Source: JAEHDI01 sp035455185
GTDB taxonomy: Bacteria > Acidobacteriota > Terriglobia > Bryobacterales > Bryobacteraceae
Assembly (NCBI GenBank): GCA_035455185.1
Contig: DATIFQ010000405.1
Location: 1 to 32,800 of the forward strand
Length of the DNA: 32,800 nucleotides
Direction of reading: 5' to 3'
How positions within the stretch are numbered: the first letter of the stretch is position 1; every line of letters starts with the position of its first letter. Below, one piece after another: positions 8,920-16,088 of the stretch. The notes beneath the pieces are model-generated. The model was given only the letters and a program-made list of their open reading frames with translations, was not told the DNA's origin and ran no database searches. The position numbers were made by a program, and so were the translations under genes.

Positions 8920-9067
8920 TGTGGAAAACGTTGTGGGAATCCTGCGGGAAAGGACTCCCGCGTCGCATGGATTCCGCTCGCGATCTTGTGCAAGGCATTA
9001 TTTTTCGTGTAGATGCCGCCCCGGCACCTTAGGGAGCGGCCAAACTACCCCAGTTACGTTTTCCACA
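8920..9067. other. Structured hflX-pgsA intergenic region: nested hairpin flanked by 12-bp inverted repeats
   Basis: A perfect 12-bp inverted repeat, TGTGGAAAACGT at 8920-8931 and ACGTTTTCCACA at 9056-9067, brackets the region. Inside lies a two-step hairpin: GGAATCC (8936-8942) pairs with GGATTCC (8969-8975), enclosing GCGGGA (8944-8949) and TCCCGC (8956-8961). There is no T-tract directly after it; a TTATTTTT run comes about 25 nt later. TTTTCCACA differs by one base from the DnaA-box consensus TTATCCACA. It may be an hflX terminator, a leader structure or a protein-binding site. Confidence 0.55.
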
Positions 9068-9069
9068 AG

Positions 9070-9099
9070 TTGGCGCAAAACACCAAGCCGTTCTATATT
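9070..9099 (+). promoter_or_regulatory. Putative pgsA promoter
   Basis: TTGGCG (9070-9075) and TATATT (9094-9099) are separated by 18 nt. The -10 ends only 12 nt before the pgsA ATG, so the transcript would have a very short or no leader. Confidence 0.5.
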
Positions 9100-9111
9100 T
9101 GTTTAGGGTCG

Positions 9112-9783
9112 ATGAATCTACCGAACCTGTTGACCATTCTGCGGATCTTCTTCGTGCCGTTTCTGGTCGCAGTGTTGGTGCAGGGAAAGCTCGGTATCGA
9201 CGTCGGTGGCTTTCACCTCTCGAACGACATTCTGGCGCTCGGTATTTTTCTCGCCGCGGCCGCAACAGACCTCCTTGACGGATATCTCGCTCGAAAATGG
9301 GGCCAGGTGACGACGGTCGGTATGCTGCTCGATCCGATCGCAGACAAGCTCCTGATCTCCGCGGCGTTGATTGCGCTCGTCCAGATACGGCTGATACCGG
9401 CGTGGATGGTGATCCTAATCGTCGGCAGGGAGTTCGCCATCTCCGGACTGCGAAGCATTGCCGCGGCTGAGGGCTACACGATCCGCGCCAGCGATCTGGG
9501 CAAGACCAAGATGATGTCGCAGGTCATCGCGATCTCCCTGGTCGTGCTGAGCATCCGCTGGCGCCAACTGGCTCCGTACGCCAATTTGTGGCTCTGGGGA
9601 GTTGTCGTATTCTCGCTTGCATCCGCCGTGCAGTACTTCCGAAAATTCTGGAGAAGGGTGGATGACCAGATCAAGCTGCGGGGCCGCCGCGAATTGCTTC
9701 TGCTCGAACGGCTGGCGAAGCGAGAGCAGCGCAAACGGGAACGGGCAGCCGCGGCGGAACGTGCGGCCGGCCAAGGGCTGTAG
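9112..9783 (+). CDS. pgsA: CDP-diacylglycerol--glycerol-3-phosphate 3-phosphatidyltransferase
   Basis: A 223-aa membrane enzyme making phosphatidylglycerol phosphate from CDP-diacylglycerol and glycerol 3-phosphate. The CDP-alcohol phosphotransferase signature is complete: D53, D56-G57, A60-R61, G70, D74 and D78 in the order D-x2-DG-x2-AR-x8-G-x3-D-x3-D. The N-terminus MNLPNLLTILRI is typical of PgsA and fixes the start at 9112. Several hydrophobic helices follow. The last 35 or so residues are an unusually charged Arg/Lys/Glu/Ala tail (LLLLERLAKREQRKRERAA), probably a cytoplasmic helix. PgsA is preferred over other family members because of its length and N-terminus. Confidence 0.92.
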   Translation: MNLPNLLTILRIFFVPFLVAVLVQGKLGIDVGGFHLSNDILALGIFLAAAATDLLDGYLARKWGQVTTVGMLLDPIADKLLISAALIALVQIRLIPAWMVILIVGREFAISGLRSIAAAEGYTIRASDLGKTKMMSQVIAISLVVLSIRWRQLAPYANLWLWGVVVFSLASAVQYFRKFWRRVDDQIKLRGRRELLLLERLAKREQRKRERAAAAERAAGQGL

Positions 9784-9794
9784 CGCTCAGGGTC

Positions 9795-9800
9795 TATAAT
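9795..9800 (+). promoter_or_regulatory. Consensus -10 element before the glycosyltransferase operon
   Basis: A perfect TATAAT stands 10 nt before the GTG start at 9811, within the 27-nt gap after pgsA. No -35 of quality was seen and no Shine-Dalgarno, so a leaderless start is likely. Confidence 0.45.
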
Positions 9801-9810
9801 AAACGGTTCG

Positions 9811-10857
9811 GTGAATCACGAGGCAGACGCGGAAATCGCTGTCATTGTCGTCAACTGGAACCGCCGCGAGCTTCTTCGCCGCTGCCTGGAATCGCTGGCC
9901 CGGCAGGAAGGCGTCGACTTCGAGATCATCGTTGTTGACAACGGTTCGGTCGACGGTTCGCCGGACATGGTGAAACGCCAGTTTGGCGCCGGCCCTGTTC
10001 CGTTGCGTTTGATAGAAAACGCGGAAAACCGCGGGTTTTGCGGGGCGAATAACCAGGGCATCTGCGCCACCCGAAGCCGTTTCGTGGCGCTCCTGAATAA
10101 CGATGCCGAAGCGGCGGCAGGTTGGCTGGCCGCCCTGAGGCGGTGCTTCGACGGCCGGCCCGATGTCGGCATGGTCGCCTCGAAAATCCTCGTGTTCGAG
10201 GATCCGCGGCGGATCGACAAAGTCGGTCACCTGATCTACCCGGACGGCCAGAACAGAGGCCGTGGAACCGGAGAGTTCGACACCGGCCAGTATGACCGTA
10301 TCGAGGAGACGTTGTGGCCGGATGGATGCGCCGCGATGTACCGGCGCGAGATGCTGGATGAGATCGGCGGATTCGATGAGGATTTCTTTGCTTATGCGGA
10401 CGACGCCGAACTGGGCCTCCGCGCCCGGATCGCCGGCTGGAATTGTCTCTACGTGCCTGACGCCGTCGTTCGGCATCACCGCGGCGCTACTCTGGGTGTC
10501 GCCTCCAGCCGTCGTCTCGAACTCATCGAGCGCAATCGCATCCTTCTTGCTGCGAAACTGTTTCCTTGGAGCCTGCTATGGCTGAACGGCCTGTACTACA
10601 CGGCGAGGATCGGAGCCGGAATGGTGGCCGCCGCTCGGGGGAAAGGCGAAATCGGCAGGTTTCCGGGAATCCGCGAGAAACTGCGGGCGGCAATGGCGTT
10701 GTTGCGGGGCGACCTGCAGGCGCTTCGGATGCTTCCGCGGATGCTCCGGAAGCGCCGCGAGATCGCGAAGTTCCGCCGCCTCTCCTCCTCCCAGATCCGC
10801 CGGTTGATCCTCCACCACCGGATCCCGCTCCGCAAGTTGACAGAGGAATCGACCTGA
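9811..10857 (+). CDS. GT2 family glycosyltransferase (rhamnosyltransferase-like)
   Basis: A 348-aa GT-A fold enzyme transferring a sugar from a nucleotide donor, likely in cell-surface glycan assembly. Visible motifs: VIVVNWNRRELL at the N-terminus, VDNGSVDGS, NRGFCGANNQG, the DxD-like LLNNDAE, and the acceptor-side FAYADDAELGLRARIAGW with RHHRGATLG after it. These resemble WbbL-type rhamnosyltransferases. The C-terminal 90 residues are basic and include an amphipathic stretch suitable for membrane association. Start is GTG 9811, supported by the TATAAT just upstream. It is the first gene of a four-gene overlapping operon with two methyltransferases and a cyclase-like M28 protein. The actual sugar is unknown. 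Confidence 0.88.
   Translation: MNHEADAEIAVIVVNWNRRELLRRCLESLARQEGVDFEIIVVDNGSVDGSPDMVKRQFGAGPVPLRLIENAENRGFCGANNQGICATRSRFVALLNNDAEAAAGWLAALRRCFDGRPDVGMVASKILVFEDPRRIDKVGHLIYPDGQNRGRGTGEFDTGQYDRIEETLWPDGCAAMYRREMLDEIGGFDEDFFAYADDAELGLRARIAGWNCLYVPDAVVRHHRGATLGVASSRRLELIERNRILLAAKLFPWSLLWLNGLYYTARIGAGMVAAARGKGEIGRFPGIREKLRAAMALLRGDLQALRMLPRMLRKRREIAKFRRLSSSQIRRLILHHRIPLRKLTEEST
10843..10847 (+). promoter_or_regulatory. Shine-Dalgarno site that decides a CTG start
   Basis: GAGGA lies 6 nt before CTG 10854 of the first methyltransferase. No ATG, GTG or TTG exists in the right frame near here, so this site supports CTG as start codon in the overlap CTGA. Confidence 0.55.
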
Positions 10858-11828
10858 AGGCTCCCGAGCGCGCATCTTCCGGTGGCGAGTGCCCCGCCTG
10901 CCAGTGCGGCGAATTCCTGAGCCTGTTCACTGCCACGGACCGGCTTTACCGGACCACTCACAACAGGTTTCAAGTCGTTGAGTGCGCACGGTGCCGTTTG
11001 ATCCGCCTCCATCCGCGTCCAACACCCGAAGAAATTGCGCAGTATTATCCGGCAGACTACTGGTTCGCGCCGGATGACGCCGCCGCCGACTGGCTCGAAG
11101 AGATCTACCGCCGCTTCGTGCTCCGGGATCATGTCCGCTTCGTCAGGCGAGCGGTGGAAAGCTCTCGCGTGCAAGGCCCGGTTCTCGATGTCGGTTGCGG
11201 CGGCGGACTTTTTCTCCGCATGCTGGCTGAACGTGGTTTGCCTGTTGTCGGGCTGGACTTCTCGCTCGACGCTGCGGTGCTTTCCTGGCGCGTGAACGGA
11301 GTGCCGGCCGTCTGCGCGACCCTCTCTCAGGCGCCCTTCCCTTCGGAAAGCTGCGCGGCCGTCACCATGTTTCACGTGCTCGAGCACCTGTACGATCCGG
11401 TGTCATACATCGAGGCCGCGCATCGCCTCCTGAAACCCGGCGGACGGTTGATTGTCCAGGTGCCGAACGCCGCTTGCTGGCAGTTCCTGCTGTTGGGTGA
11501 GAACTGGACCGGAGTCGACGTCCCCCGCCATCTGTATGACTTCCGGGCCAGCGACCTCGAGGTCCTCCTCAGCGACTGCGGCTTTGATGTGGTCCGCCAG
11601 AAGTACTTCTCCCTGCGCGACAATCCGGCGGGCATGGCCACTAGTCTCGCCCCGTCGCTGGATCCGATGGTCCGGCGGGTGCGCCGCACACAGGAGACGT
11701 CTCGAATCAGGCTCTTCAAGGACCTGATCTACTTCGGCTTGGTCGTCTGCTGCCTTCCGTTCACCCTGATCGAGGGCGCTTGCCGTGCGGGCTCCACGGT
11801 AATGGTGGAGGCGCGCAAGAAAGCATGA
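10854..11828 (+). CDS. Class I SAM-dependent methyltransferase with N-terminal zinc-ribbon-like Cys cluster
   Basis: About 324 aa. The N-terminus carries CPACQC and, 27 residues later, CARC, a four-Cys cluster found in sugar/glycan methyltransferases of this group. Motif I is VLDVGCGGGLFL; later motifs include FHVLEHLYDP and KPGGRLIVQVPN. A hydrophobic segment near the C-terminus (YFGLVVCCLPFTLIEGA) may anchor it. The start is inferred: the Cys cluster must be included, no standard start codon occurs between it and far inside the upstream gene, and CTG at 10854 overlaps the preceding TGA by 4 nt with GAGGA in front. Its stop overlaps the next ATG (ATGA). Expected to modify a surface saccharide or lipid-linked glycan. 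Confidence 0.85.
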   Translation: MKAPERASSGGECPACQCGEFLSLFTATDRLYRTTHNRFQVVECARCRLIRLHPRPTPEEIAQYYPADYWFAPDDAAADWLEEIYRRFVLRDHVRFVRRAVESSRVQGPVLDVGCGGGLFLRMLAERGLPVVGLDFSLDAAVLSWRVNGVPAVCATLSQAPFPSESCAAVTMFHVLEHLYDPVSYIEAAHRLLKPGGRLIVQVPNAACWQFLLLGENWTGVDVPRHLYDFRASDLEVLLSDCGFDVVRQKYFSLRDNPAGMATSLAPSLDPMVRRVRRTQETSRIRLFKDLIYFGLVVCCLPFTLIEGACRAGSTVMVEARKKA

Positions 11829-12514
11829 ACCGCGCCGCGATTCTGCGCTGCCTGCCCGGACCGTTGCGCCGTCACATCCTCTTCTTCGAGGCTGAGATCG
11901 AACGCGCGGTCGCCGTCTTCGCCCGATCTCTCGATCCCGGCTCCCGTGTCCTTGACGCCGGTGCGGGCGAAGGGCGCTATGCCGGCTTCTTCCCGAACCA
12001 ACGGTACTGCGGCGTCGACCTTGGCATCGGTGACGCCGCGTGGAACTACAGGGGGCTCGACGTCGTCGCCGACCTGGCCGCTCTTCCCTTCCCCAACGGC
12101 TGCTTCGACGCCTGTCTGAACATCGTGACGCTCGAGCACCTGCCGGACCCCGGCGCGGCGCTGGTGGAAATCGCCCGGACTCTGAAGCCCGGTGGCCGGG
12201 TCCTGCTCGCCGTTCCCCATGAATGGGAGGTCCACCAGGCGCCACACGACTATTTCCGGTTCACCCGCCACGGAATCTCACATCTGTTGGAAAGGGCAGG
12301 ATTTTCGTCCGTCGATGTCGAGCCCGCCGGCGGTTTCTTCCGGCTCCTCTCGCGAAGACTGCTGAATGGATTGCAGTTCTTTCCTCCACTGCTCGTACCC
12401 GTGGCCGCCCTATTCCTCGCGCCGCCGGCGCTCCTCCTGCCCGGTTTCGACTTCCTGGACCGCGAACGCAATTTCACCTTGGGGTATCTATGCACCGCCG
12501 TCAGGCGCTCTTAA
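11825..12514 (+). CDS. Class I SAM-dependent methyltransferase
   Basis: 229 aa, Methyltransf_11 type. Motif I is VLDAGAGEGRYAGFF, followed by the acidic YCGVDLG, then LPFPNGCFDACLNIVTLEHLPDP and KPGGRVLLAVPHEWE. The His-rich loop HQAPHDYFRFTRHG is typical of methyltransferases in glycan clusters. The C-terminal 50 residues are hydrophobic, suggesting membrane contact. ATG 11825 overlaps the previous stop by 4 nt (ATGA), implying translational coupling. The 3' end overlaps the M28-like gene by 25 nt. Substrate unknown. Confidence 0.87.
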   Translation: MNRAAILRCLPGPLRRHILFFEAEIERAVAVFARSLDPGSRVLDAGAGEGRYAGFFPNQRYCGVDLGIGDAAWNYRGLDVVADLAALPFPNGCFDACLNIVTLEHLPDPGAALVEIARTLKPGGRVLLAVPHEWEVHQAPHDYFRFTRHGISHLLERAGFSSVDVEPAGGFFRLLSRRLLNGLQFFPPLLVPVAALFLAPPALLLPGFDFLDRERNFTLGYLCTAVRRS

Positions 12515-13356
12515 CCCTTCTCCGCGCCCTCGCGCCCCCTGCGGGCTTCAACGGCGACTCGGCGCTGCGGTACACCGTGAAGGCGGTCTCCTTTGGTCCC
12601 CGTCCTCCGGGATCGGACGCGATCCACCGCCTGCAGGCCTACATACTCTCGCAGTTGAAAACGACAGGCTGCGAGATCATCGAGGATGACTTCACTGCCC
12701 GAACGCGGTTCGGTCCGGTCGCGATGAAGAACATCATCGCCCGGTTCCGCGGTACGTCGGGCCGCGCGCTGGCCATCACCGGGCACTATGACACCAAGCT
12801 CATGCGCGGCGTCCCTTTCGTCGGAGCCAACGATGGCGGCTCCTCCACCGGATTCCTGCTCGAGATGGCCCGCGTGCTCGCCGGCAGGTCGAACGAGGAC
12901 GACGTGTACCTCGTCTGGTTCGATGGGGAAGAAGCGCTGGTCGCATGGACCGAGGCCGACGGTCTCTACGGAAGCCGCCACCTCGCGCGCCGATGGTCTG
13001 ACGACCGAACAGCCACACGCCTCAAGGCGCTGATCAACGTCGACATGATCGGCGACCGTGACCTCGGCATTCTTCAGGAGATGGGCTCTTCTCCGGGCTT
13101 GCGGAAGCTCGTCTGGCAGGTGGCCGAAGAGATCGGGTACGGACGGTACTTCCTCGACGTCTCCGGTAATATCGAGGACGACCATGCCCCGTTCGCTGCG
13201 GCAGGTGTCAATGCGCTCGACCTGATCGACTTCGACTACGGTCCCGGAAACTCGTATTGGCACACCGCCCAGGACACCGTGGACAAGCTCGGCGCCCACA
13301 GCTTCCAGGTGGTCGGTGACGTCCTCTTGGAAGTGATCCGCCGTCTCGAACGATAG
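12490..13356 (+). CDS. M28-family, glutaminyl-peptide cyclotransferase-like zinc enzyme
   Basis: 288 aa. The fold and motifs follow glutaminyl cyclase, which converts N-terminal Gln to pyroglutamate. Seen: GHYDTK (H99, D101), the zinc Asp in GANDGGSS (D115), WFDGEEA with catalytic and zinc Glu (E147, E148), the QC hallmark DGLYGSRHLA (about 157-166), NVDMIGD (D185), DDHAPF with the zinc His (H232), and WHTAQDT. All expected ligands are present; one zinc per site, as in QC, is expected rather than the two of aminopeptidases. The start at 12490 lies inside the upstream methyltransferase. The N-terminus MHRRQALLTLLRALAPPA could be a weak Tat-like signal but is short. Linkage to a glycan operon is unexpected. 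Confidence 0.82.
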   Translation: MHRRQALLTLLRALAPPAGFNGDSALRYTVKAVSFGPRPPGSDAIHRLQAYILSQLKTTGCEIIEDDFTARTRFGPVAMKNIIARFRGTSGRALAITGHYDTKLMRGVPFVGANDGGSSTGFLLEMARVLAGRSNEDDVYLVWFDGEEALVAWTEADGLYGSRHLARRWSDDRTATRLKALINVDMIGDRDLGILQEMGSSPGLRKLVWQVAEEIGYGRYFLDVSGNIEDDHAPFAAAGVNALDLIDFDYGPGNSYWHTAQDTVDKLGAHSFQVVGDVLLEVIRRLER

Positions 13357-13357
13357 A

Positions 13358-13397
13358 GGGTGCTGAAGAGTAGCACAGGCCTCAGCCTGTGGATCGT
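13358..13397. repeat. Partial REP family 1 copy (hairpin) between convergent genes
   Basis: GGGTGCTGAAGAGTAG followed by the hairpin CACAGGC (13374-13380) and GCCTGTG (13385-13391), the same core as in the two full copies at 14488 and 18321. A GTTTT run 7 nt after the stem would allow it to act as a terminator for the M28-like gene. Confidence 0.6.
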
Positions 13398-13422
13398 GTT
13401 TTGCATCAACCGCTTATTCGGG

Positions 13423-14328
13423 CTACGTCTCCGGTTCATCCTTCAGCGCTGGGTCGGCGGTATCGAATTTCGGACCATCCGCGTCCCAGTCTTCAGCCCG
13501 GAACATGCGGCCCTGGCCCGCCGGTCCACCGATCTCTTTGATTGTTACTTGCACCTTCGTGCCTTTCACCCGCACCCACGCGAAGTGATAGAACGCTCCC
13601 TGTTCGAAGCCCTGATCCGGTGTCAAATCCCGCCGGAAGTGCGCACCGGAGCTGCCCAATGCGACGTACCCGATCCCGTCACGCTCCATCCGCATGAACT
13701 GGTGTCCATGCCCGCTGATGATCTGGTCGACGCCATACTGTCGCGCCAGTCGGTGCAACGGGAACTCTCCGCTGCCTGCCTTCAGAAAAACCACCCAGTA
13801 AGGCTTGTGAAAGAAAATGAACTTCGGCCGGCGGTGCCTGTTCCGGCGCAGGTCTTTCTCGAGAAACTTCAACTGCTCCTCGTCGAGGTCCAGCGTCCGA
13901 CTGTTGTCGAGCACGGTGAAGTGTGCGTCCTGGACGTTGAAGCTATAGAACGATCGCCGGCCCGTTTCGCGCTCGAACAGCTCCCGCGACTTGTCGCTCC
14001 AGATGTCGTGGTTCCCGGGCGTGAAGTAGAACGGGAACGAAGCGTATCTCCGCAAAATCGCTCTGAGTTCCTGCCATTCCGTCTCGGCGCGCGTGTCGTC
14101 GCCTCCCTGGATCGTGTCGCCGATGTTGATGGCGAAATCCGGAGATAGCATCGCCACCTCCCGCCAGACGCGGCCATAAATTTGCGGCATCGCCGAGCCG
14201 GTCCGGTCGCCGAGGATGGCGAAGTGGAAGTCGTTGCCCCCTCGCGAAAACGCCGGCCCGCTGAAGAAAGCGGTTACGGCAAGCGCAAAAAGTACTCCCG
14301 CACCCCAGAATCGAAGCTTCCGTCGCAT
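13423..14328 (-). CDS. Secreted metallophosphoesterase
   Basis: A 301-aa calcineurin-like phosphoesterase exported to the periplasm. The start at 14328 opens a signal peptide (MRRKLRFWGAGVLFALAVTAFF). The five-block metallophosphatase pattern is visible: ILGDRTG (D41), NIGDTIQGGD (D71), TPGNHDIW (N106, H107, D108), FIFFHKPYW and SGHGHQF. A CAGAAT hexamer ends 6 nt before the ATG. Such enzymes cleave phosphomonoesters or diesters; the substrate cannot be deduced. It converges on the M28-like gene and is divergent from the NfrB-like gene. Confidence 0.9.
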   Translation of the reverse strand: MRRKLRFWGAGVLFALAVTAFFSGPAFSRGGNDFHFAILGDRTGSAMPQIYGRVWREVAMLSPDFAINIGDTIQGGDDTRAETEWQELRAILRRYASFPFYFTPGNHDIWSDKSRELFERETGRRSFYSFNVQDAHFTVLDNSRTLDLDEEQLKFLEKDLRRNRHRRPKFIFFHKPYWVVFLKAGSGEFPLHRLARQYGVDQIISGHGHQFMRMERDGIGYVALGSSGAHFRRDLTPDQGFEQGAFYHFAWVRVKGTKVQVTIKEIGGPAGQGRMFRAEDWDADGPKFDTADPALKDEPET

Positions 14329-14487
14329 CCGTTCATTCTGCCACGGCACGGATGGGCGGACCTCCGGGCCGGCCTCCTCCAGGGTTCTTCTAGGATTCTC
14401 TGTGCCCTCTGTGGTGAAGCCAGCTCCAAATCGCGCGCGAGTTTTCCGGCCTGTGGCCCACTTATCTACTCGGGGGAATTCCCCTAG
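14329..14487. other. Intergenic spacer with a 12-bp perfect palindrome
   Basis: Between the metallophosphoesterase start and the REP unit. It holds GGGGAATTCCCC at 14473-14484, within a slightly longer imperfect palindrome ending 3 nt before the REP copy. No gene, RNA or convincing promoter is seen in the rest of the stretch. Confidence 0.5.
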
Positions 14488-14617
14488 CAGGGTGCCGAAA
14501 CAACCGCCGGCGTTGTCGCTCGACACAGCCAAAGGCCGTGCCACCGCTGAGAATCAACTTCTTACGGCCTGCGGTGGCACAGGCTTCAGCCTGTGGCGCT
14601 GGTTTTTCAGCACCCTG
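14488..14617. repeat. REP family 1 unit, full copy (130 bp, MITE-like)
   Basis: The outer ends are inverted repeats: 14488-14505 and 14601-14617 share CAGGGTGC-GAAA...CC with a few differences. Inside are a hairpin around ACAGCCAAAGGCCGT (14524-14538) and a second one, CACAGGC-TTCA-GCCTGTG. GTGCC-ACC and its complement GGTGGCAC further pair the two halves. The unit is about 80% identical by eye to 18321-18451 and ends 13 nt before the NfrB-like ATG. Confidence 0.8.
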
Positions 14618-14630
14618 ATAGCCGGTATCC

Positions 14631-16088
14631 ATGCATACGCTCGACTTTGCCGCGGCTGGCTTGCTCATCCCGCTGGCAATCCTCATGCTCGTCAGCGGCC
14701 TGGACGACCTTCTGTTGGTCCTGGCGATGGCATGGCGGTGGGTCCGCCTCCGCCGGCTCCCGCAAGGTCCCTCGGACGCCGACCTCCAACTCGTGCCCGA
14801 GCAGCGCATCGCCATCTTCGTGCCCCTCTGGCGCGAGGACCGCGTCATCCGGCGCATGCTCGAACACAATCTCGCAGCCATCCGCTACCGCCGGTACGAC
14901 TTCTTTGTCGGCGCCTACCCCAACGACGAGCCGACCCTTGACGCCGTGCGCAATGCCGAGCAGCGTTACCCAAACGTGCACCTCGCCGTCTGCCCGCACG
15001 ATGGCCCGACGTCCAAGGCAGACTGCCTCAACTGGATCTATCAGCAGATGCTGGTGTTCGAGGACCTCCGCGGCGTCTATTTCGACGTCATCGTTACCCA
15101 CGATGCCGAAGACCTGATTCATCCCGACTCATTGCGTTGGATCAACTACCACTCAAGCTCCTGCGACATGGTGCAGGTTCCGGTGCTTCCGCTCGCCACG
15201 CCGTTGCGCAGCGTCACCCATGGCGTCTACTGTGACGAGTTCGCCGAGTATCAGACCAAGGATGTGCCGCTCCGTACCGTTTTCGGAGGCTTTCTGCCGT
15301 CAAATGGCGTCGGTACCGGCTATACCCGCCGCGCCGTCTGGAAACTGGCCGAAATGTCGTCCAACCGCATTTTCGAGCCGGGCTGTCTCACCGAGGACTA
15401 CGACACCGGCCTGCGGCTGCACCGCCTTGGATTCCGGCAAATGTTTGTTCCGCTCCGCTTCGCCGGAGGGCGCCCGCTCGCGACCCGGGAGTACTTCCCG
15501 CAATCCTTCCGCCAGGCGGTTCGCCAGCGGACACGGTGGGTCATCGGCATCGCCCTGCAATCGTGGGAGCGGCACGGCTGGAAAGGCGGCCCGTCGGTGG
15601 CCTACTGGTTCTGGCGCGACCGGAAAGGCCTACTCGGCCATCCGGTCACGATCGCTGGCAACGCTCTGTTCGCCTATGGGCTGGCGTCATGGCTCTGGAG
15701 CCGCGTAACGGGTTTGCCGTGGAATCTTAGCCACCACGTCGCTCAACCGCTGTTCACGCGATTGCTCGTGGCCACCACGTCGCTCCAGGCCCTGCACATG
15801 CTTGTGCGCGCGGCCTGCTCCGCTAGAATTTACGGCTGGCGTTTCGCGCTCGGCGTCCCCGTTCGAACGGTGTGGGCGAACTGGATCAATTCGGTCGCCA
15901 CGACGCTTGCTGTCTGCCGCTACGTATGGGCCCGCTTGGAACGCCGCCCGCTCGTGTGGTTGAAGACCGACCACCTATACCCCTCACGCGAGGCTCTCCG
16001 GCAGCATCGTCCTCCCGAGCCCGCCGTATGGACCTCCGATCACGTCGACGTCGGCTCGATCCCTCCCGCCGGCGCTCAAGTCCGGTAG
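14631..16088 (+). CDS. NfrB-like membrane glycosyltransferase (GT2)
   Basis: A 485-aa inner-membrane GT2 enzyme closely resembling the catalytic half of E. coli NfrB, the synthase of the polysaccharide used by phage N4. Shared landmarks: SGLDD in the first helix (22-26), GAYPNDEPT (94-102), GPTSKADCLN (125-134), HDAED (157-161), YCDEFAEYQTKDVP, LTEDYDTGLRLH (253-264), REYFP, the processive QRTRW motif (299-303) and WRDRKG. Several C-terminal helices follow. E. coli NfrB is longer and ends in an MshEN-type c-di-GMP-binding domain, which is absent here. No NfrA-like partner lies in the window. Its last 13 nt overlap the convergent argJ. Likely makes or extends a surface glycan. Confidence 0.88.
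   Translation: MHTLDFAAAGLLIPLAILMLVSGLDDLLLVLAMAWRWVRLRRLPQGPSDADLQLVPEQRIAIFVPLWREDRVIRRMLEHNLAAIRYRRYDFFVGAYPNDEPTLDAVRNAEQRYPNVHLAVCPHDGPTSKADCLNWIYQQMLVFEDLRGVYFDVIVTHDAEDLIHPDSLRWINYHSSSCDMVQVPVLPLATPLRSVTHGVYCDEFAEYQTKDVPLRTVFGGFLPSNGVGTGYTRRAVWKLAEMSSNRIFEPGCLTEDYDTGLRLHRLGFRQMFVPLRFAGGRPLATREYFPQSFRQAVRQRTRWVIGIALQSWERHGWKGGPSVAYWFWRDRKGLLGHPVTIAGNALFAYGLASWLWSRVTGLPWNLSHHVAQPLFTRLLVATTSLQALHMLVRAACSARIYGWRFALGVPVRTVWANWINSVATTLAVCRYVWARLERRPLVWLKTDHLYPSREALRQHRPPEPAVWTSDHVDVGSIPPAGAQVR

Noticed and set aside
7304..8998. 564-codon minus-strand open frame opposite hfq-hflX
   Set aside because: Shadow of two certain genes; the translation is low-complexity Arg/Gly/Asp-rich without domains.
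8920..9067. Replication origin based on DnaA-box-like sites
   Set aside because: Only two imperfect sites, no AT-rich unwinding region and no dnaA or gidA neighbourhood.
14388..14415. TCTCTGTGCCCTCTGTGG stretch as a functional element
   Set aside because: Similar low-complexity runs occur widely between genes in many genomes; only one clear copy here and no structure.
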